DNA of 64,000 bases from the NCBI GenBank assembly GCA_934502625.1, contig CAKSUQ010000005.1:1-64000 (forward strand). Reading direction: 5' to 3'. The stretch comes from an uncultured Gemmiger sp. (GTDB lineage Bacteria > Bacillota > Clostridia > Oscillospirales > Ruminococcaceae). Below the pieces are notes generated by a model. That model was not told the DNA's origin. It ran no database searches and saw only the letters and a list, made by a program, of their open reading frames with translations. Of the stretch, positions 57,640-64,000 are shown in pieces (position 1 is the first letter of the stretch; every line of letters begins with the position of its first letter). The position numbers and the translations under genes are program-made.

Positions 57640-58584
57640 ATGAGTTCATCACCCAACACCCCAACCCCCTTCCGCACCTCCGTCGGCGGGCAAGCCCTGA
57701 TGGAGGGCATCATGATGCGCGGCCCCGAAAAGATCTGCTGCGCGGTGCGCAAGCCGGACGGCAGCATTGATCTGACCTACGACACCGTCACGACCCACTG
57801 GTACAATAAGGTTCCGCTTGTGCGGGGCGTCTGCAATATGGCTGAAAACCTTTATAAGGGCTACAAATACCTGATGCACGCCGCCGATATTGCGATGGAC
57901 GGTGAGGACGAGCCCGCCGAGTCCAAGCTGGACAAATGGTTCGAGGAACACGCCACCCCCGCCGTGCAAAACGTGCTGATGACCTGCGCGGCCTTCGTCG
58001 GTGTGGTGCTGGCGCTTTTCCTGTTCACCTTCCTGCCTACGTTTTTGACCGGCCTTGTGATGAAGGCTGTGCCGCTGGGGCGCTGGCCGCGCGTGATCCT
58101 CGAAGGTGTGCTGAAAATGGTAATTTTCCTCGTCTACATGTACCTTTGCACCCGCTACAAGGAGCTGCACCGCGTTTTCGAATACCACGGCGCCGAGCAT
58201 AAAACCATCGCCTGTTACGAGGCCGGGCTGCCGCTGACTGTCGAGAACATCCGCAGGCAGAGCCGCTTCCACCCGCGCTGCGGCACCAGCTTTATGATCC
58301 TCGTCATCATTATCAGTATCTTCCTCTACGCGGTGCTGCCGTGGACAAGCACCGGCCTGCGCATTGTGTACAAGCTCTGCATGTTCCCGCTTTTGGTCGG
58401 TATTTCGTATGAAATTCTAAAATGGGCAGGTCGATCGGACAGTGTGCTGTCCCGTATCGTGTCCCAGCCGGGGCTGTGGATGCAGCGGCTGACGACCTTT
58501 GAGCCGGATGACTCGATGATCGAGGTCGCTATCGCCGCCGTCACGCCCGTCCTGCCTGAAAATCAGGAGGAAGCCCGCTGGTGA
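57640..58584 (+). CDS. DUF1385 membrane protein
   Basis: A 314-residue protein with four helices. GGQALMEGIMMRGP near the N terminus, EYHGAEHKTIACYEAG and RFHPRCGTSFMILVIIIS are diagnostic of DUF1385, found next to prfA/prmC in Firmicutes; the family is proposed to be a metal-dependent membrane enzyme, but function is unproven. SD AAAGGAG. The stop overlaps the GTG of prmC. Confidence 0.92.
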   Translation: MSSSPNTPTPFRTSVGGQALMEGIMMRGPEKICCAVRKPDGSIDLTYDTVTTHWYNKVPLVRGVCNMAENLYKGYKYLMHAADIAMDGEDEPAESKLDKWFEEHATPAVQNVLMTCAAFVGVVLALFLFTFLPTFLTGLVMKAVPLGRWPRVILEGVLKMVIFLVYMYLCTRYKELHRVFEYHGAEHKTIACYEAGLPLTVENIRRQSRFHPRCGTSFMILVIIISIFLYAVLPWTSTGLRIVYKLCMFPLLVGISYEILKWAGRSDSVLSRIVSQPGLWMQRLTTFEPDDSMIEVAIAAVTPVLPENQEEARW

Positions 58585-59411
58585 ACGCTGCATTTCAAGC
58601 GCTCTGCGCTCGGCTGTCAGCCGCCGGTGTGCCCGACGCGCGGTTCGACGCGGCCGAACTCTACCGCTTTGTGACCCGCCGCGAACCGAGGTTGGACAGC
58701 GGCCTTTCGCCCGATGAGGCCGCCCGCCTTGCCGCGCTGGCTGACCGCCGCGCCGCCCGCGAGCCGCTGCAATACATCCTCGGCGAGTGGGATTTTATGG
58801 ACTTTACGCTCAAGGTCGGGGCGGGTGTGCTTTGCCCCCGCGCTGACAGCGAGGTCGTCTGCGAGGCGGCCATCGAGCTTTTGCAAAACACGCCTTCGCC
58901 CGTCGTTTACGACCTCTGCGCCGGTACTGGCTGCTTGGGGCTGGGCATCGCGCGCCACGTCCCCGGCTCGGCGGTGACCTGCGTCGAGAAAAGCCCCGAC
59001 GCGTGGCGATACCTGACCGCAAACACAGCGGGCACGTCGGTGCGCGCCGTGCAGGCCGACGTCTTTACCTATTATAAAGGACTGCCGCAGGCAGGAGCGG
59101 ATTTGATTATCTCGAACCCGCCCTACCTGACGGGGCAGGAGATGGGCGAATTGATGCCCGAAACCGCCTGCGAGCCTGCTATGGCGCTGGACGGCGGCGC
59201 GGACGGGCTGGATTTTTACCGCCTGCTGACCGCTCGCTACCGGGACGCGCTGCGCCCCGGCGGATGGCTCGTGCTGGAGATCGGCTGCGCGCAGGCCGCC
59301 GATGTGCTGGCGCTGGGACAGGCGCACGGCTGGGTCAACGGCAGCTGCCGGAAGGACTACGGCGGCAACGACCGGGCGGTTTTGCTGCAAAATCCCGAAA
59401 AAATCCCTTGA
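58581..59411 (+). CDS. prmC: Release factor glutamine methyltransferase
   Basis: A 276-residue enzyme methylating the GGQ glutamine of peptide release factors. The N-terminal helical domain (to about residue 70) is followed by the SAM-binding VYDLCAGTGCLGLGIA and the active-site IISNPPYLTG near residue 178. GTG start at 58581 overlaps the DUF1385 stop (GTGA), so the two are coupled. prfA, often adjacent, is not in this stretch. Confidence 0.95.
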   Translation: MNAAFQALCARLSAAGVPDARFDAAELYRFVTRREPRLDSGLSPDEAARLAALADRRAAREPLQYILGEWDFMDFTLKVGAGVLCPRADSEVVCEAAIELLQNTPSPVVYDLCAGTGCLGLGIARHVPGSAVTCVEKSPDAWRYLTANTAGTSVRAVQADVFTYYKGLPQAGADLIISNPPYLTGQEMGELMPETACEPAMALDGGADGLDFYRLLTARYRDALRPGGWLVLEIGCAQAADVLALGQAHGWVNGSCRKDYGGNDRAVLLQNPEKIP

Positions 59412-59449
59412 AAATCCGCTTTATCGGACGCAAAATGCACAACAAAATG

Positions 59450-59478
59450 TTGTAATCTGTTCGTAAATCGTATATAAT
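59450..59478 (+). promoter_or_regulatory. recA promoter
   Basis: TTGTAA (59450-59455), 17 bp, TATAAT (59473-59478). CAACA-AAA-TGTTG overlaps the -35 as a small palindrome. No complete Firmicute LexA box (GAAC-N4-GTTC) is seen, only a GTTCG half-site. Confidence 0.65.
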
Positions 59479-59531
59479 AGACGCAAACGCAAATTATAGC
59501 ACTATCGCTTAGATAAAAAGGAGAACGCAAC

Positions 59532-60704
59532 ATGGCAGCAAAAAAAGATACGACTCCCAAGACGGTCGGCCCCGCCTCCGATAAAAAGGCCGCGCTGGAA
59601 ACCGCGCTGGCACAGATCGAAAAGCAGTTCGGCAAGGGCGCAGTCATGAAGCTGGGCGCCAACGTCACGATGCAGGTCGATGCCATCCCCACGGGCAGCC
59701 TCGGCCTTGATCTGGCGCTGGGCATCGGCGGCGTGCCCCGCGGCCGTATCGTCGAGGTCTATGGCCCGGAATCCTCCGGTAAAACGACGCTGGCACTGCA
59801 AATTCTGGCAGAAGCGCAGAAGATGGGCGGCGAGGTCGCCTTCATCGACGTCGAGCACGCCCTCGACCCGACCTACGCCGCCGCGCTGGGCGTTGACATC
59901 GACAGCCTGCTGGTCAGCCAGCCCGACACCGGCGAGCAGGCCATGGAAATCTGTGAAGCGCTCGTCCGCTCCGGCGCGATCGACGCTGTCGTCGTCGACT
60001 CGGTCGCCGCGATGGTGCCCCGCGCCGAGATCGAGGGCGAGATGGGCGACAGCCATGTCGGCCTGCAGGCGCGCCTGATGAGCCAAGCCCTGCGCAAGCT
60101 GACCGGTGTCATCGGCAAGACGAACACCGTCTGCATCTTCATCAACCAGCTGCGCGAGAAGGTCGGCATTGTCTACGGTAACCCCGAAGTCACCACCGGC
60201 GGCCGTGCGCTGAAATATTACTCCAGTGTGCGCATCGACGTGCGCCGTATCGAGGGTCTGAAGGACTCCACCGGAGCGTTCATCGGCAACCGCACCCGCG
60301 CCAAGATCGTCAAGAACAAGGTCGCGCCCCCGTTCCGTGAGGCCGAGTTCGACATCATGTTCGGCGAGGGCATCTCGAAGATCGGCGAAATTCTCGACCT
60401 CGGCGTCAAGCTGGGCGTCGTGCAGAAGAGCGGCGCGTGGTTCAACTACGGCGAGATGCGTTTGGGTCAGGGGCGCGACAACGCGAAGCAGTTCCTGAAG
60501 GAGCACCCCGAAGTGTCCGACGAGATCGAGAAGATCGTCCGCGCCAACGCCGACCGCCTGCTGGCCGCCGGCAAGAAGGGCACCGTCAAGCCGCTTGACC
60601 CGTCGGAGATCGTCAAGCCGGTCGCAGCGGGCGAAGCCCCGGCTGCCCCCGCTGCCAAGACGACGGGCAGCGAGGTCGACCTCGACATCATGGTCGACGA
60701 ATAA
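59532..60704 (+). CDS. recA: Recombinase A
   Basis: A 390-residue Rec[14 protein letters not shown] starts the N-terminal domain, [12 protein letters not shown] is Walker [14 protein letters not shown]alker B with loop L1, and [17 protein letters not shown] the L2/signature region. It forms the strand-exchange filament and stimulates LexA cleavage. The C-terminal tail is Ala/Pro-rich and ends in acidic residues. SD AAGGAG. Its TAA overlaps the ATG of recX by one base. Confidence 0.99.
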   Translation: MAAKKDTTPKTVGPASDKKAALETALAQIEKQFGKGAVMKLGANVTMQVDAIPTGSLGLDLALGIGGVPRGRIVEVYGPESSGKTTLALQILAEAQKMGGEVAFIDVEHALDPTYAAALGVDIDSLLVSQPDTGEQAMEICEALVRSGAIDAVVVDSVAAMVPRAEIEGEMGDSHVGLQARLMSQALRKLTGVIGKTNTVCIFINQLREKVGIVYGNPEVTTGGRALKYYSSVRIDVRRIEGLKDSTGAFIGNRTRAKIVKNKVAPPFREAEFDIMFGEGISKIGEILDLGVKLGVVQKSGAWFNYGEMRLGQGRDNAKQFLKEHPEVSDEIEKIVRANADRLLAAGKKGTVKPLDPSEIVKPVAAGEAPAAPAAKTTGSEVDLDIMVDE

Positions 60705-61321
60705 TGCCGCGCTTAACCCAGATCAAAGAGACGAAAAAAGGCCGCCTTGCGCTGTTTTTTGACGGCGAGTTCGCCTTCTCTCTCGACGAGAACACCTTTG
60801 CGGATGCCGCACTGCATCAGGACGACGATTTGGAGGACTGGCAGATCGAGGAGCTGCGCAAGAAAAGCGACACCCGCCGCGCACTGGACAAGGCGATGGA
60901 TTACCTCTCCCTGCGCGACCATGCGGCGGGGGAGTTGTACCAGAAGCTCTGCCGCAAGTTCGACGCCCACAGCGCCGCCTACGCCGTGGCGCGGGCGGGG
61001 GAGCTGGGGCTGCTGAACGATGCGGGCTTTGCCCGCCGCCGTGCAGCCGAGCTGCTGCGCAAGCGGAAATCCCGCCGCGAAATTATGCAGGACTTGAACG
61101 CCAAAGGCATTGACCGCGACACCGCCGCCGAGGTGGTGGAGGAGCTGTTTGCCGAGACCGACGACGGTGAGAACCCCGAAGTGGAGACCGCCCGCGCACT
61201 GGTGCAGCGGCAGTATGCGTCGAAGCTGGCCGCCGGTAAGCGCGACCAAGTCGCCGCCGCCCTTGCCCGGCGGGGGTTTTCCCACGCGGTAATACGTGAA
61301 GTTTTGAACGACGACGAATAA
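60704..61321 (+). CDS. recX: Regulatory protein RecX
   Basis: A 205-residue modulator of RecA, made of three-helix repeats: AMDYLSLRDHAAGELYQKL, ELGLLNDAGFARRRAAELL and KSRREIMQDLNAKGID are the recognisable RecX motifs. It directly follows recA with TAATG overlap, the usual arrangement for a dose-limiting inhibitor. Confidence 0.93.
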   Translation: MPRLTQIKETKKGRLALFFDGEFAFSLDENTFADAALHQDDDLEDWQIEELRKKSDTRRALDKAMDYLSLRDHAAGELYQKLCRKFDAHSAAYAVARAGELGLLNDAGFARRRAAELLRKRKSRREIMQDLNAKGIDRDTAAEVVEELFAETDDGENPEVETARALVQRQYASKLAAGKRDQVAAALARRGFSHAVIREVLNDDE

Positions 61322-61342
61322 AAAGTATAAAAGGACTACCCA

Positions 61343-62683
61343 ATGAAAATTGCCATTATCTCCCTCGGCTGCCCGAAGAATCAGGTCGACGCCGACGTTT
61401 TCTGCCATGCGCTCATCAAGGATGGCCATATCACCGTGGCCAACCCCGCCGAGGCGGACATCATCATCATCAACACCTGCGGCTTCATCGAGTCTGCCAA
61501 GACAGAGGCTATCGAAAATATTTTGATGGCATGCCAATATAAGCAGGAAAATCCCGACCTCAAGGTCATCGTCACCGGCTGTCTGGCCGAGCGCTATAAG
61601 CAGCAGATCGTGCAGGAGATCCCCGAAGTCGACGCGGTCGTCGGCATCGGCTCCAACGCGGCGCTGCCCGCCATCGTGCGCCGCGTCTGTGCCGCCGGTG
61701 CAGGCCAGACCGAGAGCTACGGCCCCAAGAGCGATATGCAGCTGGGCGGCGCGCGCGTCATCTCGACCCCGCGTCACTACGCGTACTTAAAAATTGCCGA
61801 GGGCTGCAACAATGGCTGCTACTACTGCGCCATCCCGCTGATTCGCGGCGCGCTGCGCAGCCGCGACATCAACGACTGCGTCGCCGAAGCCCGCTGGCTG
61901 GCAGGCGAGGGCGTGCGCGAGCTGATCCTTGTCGCGCAGGATCCCACTGCCTACGGCGAGGACTGGGGCAAGCCCGGTGCCATCTGTGAGCTGTTGGATA
62001 AGCTGCAGGAGATCGACGGCATCCGCTGGATCCGCATTTTGTACGCATATCCTGAACGTATCAGCGACGAATTTATCGCTGCCATGGTGCGCAACACCAA
62101 GATCGTGCCCTACCTTGACCTGCCCATCCAGCACTGCGACGACGCCGTGCTGAAGGCGATGAACCGCCGCGGCGGCCGCAAGGAGATCGAGGATGCCATC
62201 GCCCGGCTGCGCGCGGCCATCCCCGGCATTACGCTGCGCACGACGCTGATCGCGGGCTTCCCAGGCGAGACCGAGGAGCAGTACGCCGAGCTGTGCGACT
62301 TTGTCAAGACGGTCAGGTTCGACCGCCTCGGCTGCTTTGCCTACTCGGCCGAGGAAAACACCGTCGCCGCCCGCATGCCGAACCAGATCGACGAGGAGAC
62401 AAAGCAGCGCCGCGCCGATCACATCATGGAGCTGCAGGCCGAAGTCAGCGCCGAGCGCGAGGGCGAGAAGGTCGGTAAGACCTATGAGTGCATCTGCGAC
62501 GGCGTTGACGACGAGACCGGCATGTACCTGCTGCGCACGAAGGCCGACTGCCCGGAGATCGACGGCAATGTGCTGACCCCCGCCGATACCCCGCTGGAGG
62601 CCGGCGCGTTCTATAAGGTGACGATCACCGATTCCGACACATACGACCTGTACGGCTACGTGGAAGAAAAGCTGGAGGAGTAA
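61343..62683 (+). CDS. rimO: Ribosomal protein S12 methylthiotransferase
   Basis: A 446-residue radical SAM enzyme that adds a methylthio group to Asp of ribosomal protein S12. The UPF0004 domain has cysteines 10, 46 and 80 (SLGCPKNQVDA, INTCGFIE, VTGCLAERY) for the auxiliary cluster; the radical SAM CxxxCxxC is EGCNNGCYYCAIP; a TRAM domain ends the protein. SLGCPKNQVD and YLDLPIQH distinguish it from MiaB. SD AAAGGA. pgsA begins three bases after the stop. Confidence 0.97.
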   Translation: MKIAIISLGCPKNQVDADVFCHALIKDGHITVANPAEADIIIINTCGFIESAKTEAIENILMACQYKQENPDLKVIVTGCLAERYKQQIVQEIPEVDAVVGIGSNAALPAIVRRVCAAGAGQTESYGPKSDMQLGGARVISTPRHYAYLKIAEGCNNGCYYCAIPLIRGALRSRDINDCVAEARWLAGEGVRELILVAQDPTAYGEDWGKPGAICELLDKLQEIDGIRWIRILYAYPERISDEFIAAMVRNTKIVPYLDLPIQHCDDAVLKAMNRRGGRKEIEDAIARLRAAIPGITLRTTLIAGFPGETEEQYAELCDFVKTVRFDRLGCFAYSAEENTVAARMPNQIDEETKQRRADHIMELQAEVSAEREGEKVGKTYECICDGVDDETGMYLLRTKADCPEIDGNVLTPADTPLEAGAFYKVTITDSDTYDLYGYVEEKLEE

Positions 62684-62686
62684 GCT

Positions 62687-63262
62687 ATGAATTTACCTAA
62701 TAAGCTGACGATGATGCGCGTGATTCTTGTGCCCGTGTTCATGATTTTCGCGGCCATTTCCCACTATGGCACGGCCGATTTTAACGCCACATATATGCTG
62801 ATCGCGGGCGTGATCTTCGCCGTTGCCAGCATCACGGATTTTCTCGACGGGTATCTGGCGCGCAAGAATAACCTTGTCACCGACTTTGGCAAGTTTATGG
62901 ATCCGCTGGCCGACAAATGCCTGACGACGGCCGCGTTCATCTATATGGTGACGGATGGCGTCTGCTCGCCGGTCGTGCTGGCAGTCATCCTCTTCCGCGA
63001 GTTTGCCGTGGCGGGTGTGCGTATGCTGGCCGCCGAGACCGGCACCGTCATCGCTGCGAACATGTGGGGCAAGGTCAAGACTGTGCTGCAGATGCTGACG
63101 ATCATCTTCTACTACTTTGGCGGCGCGCTGGCCGGGCCGACGGATGTCGGCGTTATCAGCCTTGTTACCATCGTGCTGTGCTGGCTGTGCGGCGCGGCGA
63201 CGCTGCTGTCCGGCGGTATCTACCTGTGGCAGAATAAAAAGCTGTTCATGCAGGCAAAGTGA
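62687..63262 (+). CDS. pgsA: CDP-diacylglycerol-glycerol-3-phosphate 3-phosphatidyltransferase
   Basis: A 191-residue membrane enzyme that makes phosphatidylglycerophosphate, the first step to phosphatidylglycerol. The CDP-alcohol phosphotransferase motif is DFLDGYLARKNNLVTDFGKF followed by MDPLAD (D-x2-D-G-x2-A-R...G-x3-D-x3-D). Six helices. The N-terminal NLPNKLTMMRVILVP is typical. Its TGA overlaps the next ATG. Confidence 0.96.
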   Translation: MNLPNKLTMMRVILVPVFMIFAAISHYGTADFNATYMLIAGVIFAVASITDFLDGYLARKNNLVTDFGKFMDPLADKCLTTAAFIYMVTDGVCSPVVLAVILFREFAVAGVRMLAAETGTVIAANMWGKVKTVLQMLTIIFYYFGGALAGPTDVGVISLVTIVLCWLCGAATLLSGGIYLWQNKKLFMQAK

Positions 63263-64000
63263 TGGCAAAGCTCCGAACAAAAATTTCTACGATTTACCGC
63301 AGGATGACACGCTTAGAGCGGGTCGTCCTGCTTTTGCTGTGTATTTTTGCGGTCAAGTTTGTCTTCAGCACGGCGGCGCATTTTATCACACCGCTGCAAA
63401 AAATCGATATGCTCGGCAGCGGGCGCAATCCTGTGGATGTCTGGCTGCTGCTGCTCTCCTGCACGGCGGTGCTGGGCACATTCTGCCTCTACCGCCGCGC
63501 AGCCAAGGCGGTCGGCGCAAAGCTGACGAAGGCCGACGCCGCGATTTTGGCTGTCTGCATTGTCTTAAGCGCCGTCTTCTACCTGCATGCAATGGTCGGC
63601 CGCCAGAGCCTCTACCTTTGGGACAATGCGACCTATTATAATCTGCAGGTGCGTCTGGAATCGAACTTCGCGGACGGCGTCTTTACCGGCGTCGGCTCGA
63701 CGATTTATAAAACGTGGTTCAACGACTATGCGCCGCTCGTCATCAACCTGCTGGCCGAGCCGTTCTTCATGTTCACGCCGCGCACGGCGAACACCTTCGC
63801 ACTGCTGGGCGGGCTGCTGATCCCGACGCTCGTCTACCTCAGCGCGTGGGTTTTCCTCGCTGCACTGCGCAAAAGGTTGGAACCGAAAGCGCCGACGCTC
63901 TTCACGGCGCTCTCGCTGGCGTTCGTCGCGCTGCTGCCGCTTGTACATATCGCGCTCTACCGCGGCATGCCCGACCTGCTGGGCGTTGCGTTCGCCTTCA
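63262..64000 (+). CDS. Polytopic membrane protein, GT-C-like (3' end off window)
   Basis: The first 246 residues of an open frame that runs off the right edge. A basic N-terminus (MAKLRTKISTIYRRM), a helix at about 20-37, further helices near 61-77 and 92-108, then a loop with LYLWDNATYYNLQVRLESNF, which matches the acidic first loop of GT-C glycosyltransferases (DxxxY), and two more helices. It starts in the pgsA stop codon. Probably a cell-envelope glycosyltransferase; the catalytic and C-terminal parts are not visible. Confidence 0.6.
   Translation, partial: MAKLRTKISTIYRRMTRLERVVLLLLCIFAVKFVFSTAAHFITPLQKIDMLGSGRNPVDVWLLLLSCTAVLGTFCLYRRAAKAVGAKLTKADAAILAVCIVLSAVFYLHAMVGRQSLYLWDNATYYNLQVRLESNFADGVFTGVGSTIYKTWFNDYAPLVINLLAEPFFMFTPRTANTFALLGGLLIPTLVYLSAWVFLAALRKRLEPKAPTLFTALSLAFVALLPLVHIALYRGMPDLLGVAFAF

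Noticed and set aside
59401..59531. LexA/SOS box in the recA promoter
   Set aside because: Only a GTTCG half-site is present; no GAAC-N4-GTTC or close variant.

Overview
The window is a GC-rich, gene-dense chromosomal stretch of a Clostridia-class Firmicute, most likely a gut Oscillospiraceae/Ruminococcaceae bacterium of the Faecalibacterium-Gemmiger-Subdoligranulum type. Supporting this are a 4-hydroxy-3-methylbut-2-enyl diphosphate reductase fused to S1 domains next to cmk and plsC, a DUF1385-prmC pair, a KtrAB potassium system, low-GC-type Shine-Dalgarno sites before nearly every gene, and intergenic spacers full of palindromic repeats. The genus is an inference. No rRNA, tRNA, CRISPR array, transposase or phage gene was seen.

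Layout. 1-5.1 kb (minus strand): 5' part of a LegB-like sugar dehydratase, cyclophilin, a zinc-dependent phospholipase C-like protein, an Atg22/UMF1-type MFS transporter and a SpoU-type RNA methyltransferase. 5.2-9.8 kb: a sulfur block with metY, mnmA, cysK and a divergent Rrf2 regulator; the metY leader encodes a short peptide ending in Cys-Cys, followed by mutually exclusive RNA hairpins and a terminator. 9.8-13.8 kb: gltX, a small AT-richer orphan gene, hflX and a GNAT acetyltransferase. 13.8-19.5 kb (minus): surface glycan genes (flippase, glycan biosynthesis protein, SGNH/MBOAT acylation pair). 19.6-24.7 kb: ktrB, ktrA, a PfkB sugar kinase, YihY and a ZIP transporter. 25-28.9 kb: pgk-tpiA-gpmI, with a palindromic element in each of the two spacers.

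29.3-46.5 kb is a long plus-strand surface polysaccharide locus. It has two PseA/WbpG-type N-acetyl-sugar amidotransferases, HisF/HisH-like partners that would supply ammonia, an epimerase, a TIM-barrel isomerase, two family 2 glycosyltransferases, a FAD oxidoreductase and four large polytopic membrane proteins. With LegB at the left edge, this suggests an amidated (acetamidino) nonulosonate-type glycan. 46.5-51.3 kb: a BaiN/HI0933 flavoprotein, cmk, plsC and ispH-S1. 51.5-57.5 kb: GtrA, a small membrane protein, deoC, a second ZIP transporter and a lipoprotein/response regulator/histidine kinase operon. 57.6-64 kb: DUF1385, prmC, recA, recX, rimO, pgsA and a membrane protein cut by the right edge.

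Three families of non-coding palindromic repeats fill the spacers: (i) GTAGGGG...CCCCTAC elements; (ii) GGCTTCCCC multi-hairpin elements, whose stems show compensatory changes between copies; (iii) elements bounded by AGATAAT heptad arrays. They nest in one another, often abut or supply stop codons, and one provides a promoter -35. Promoters recognised here nearly all have exactly 17 bp between -35 (mostly TTGCNN) and TATAAT. The strongest candidate for an undescribed regulatory device is the metY cysteine attenuator.
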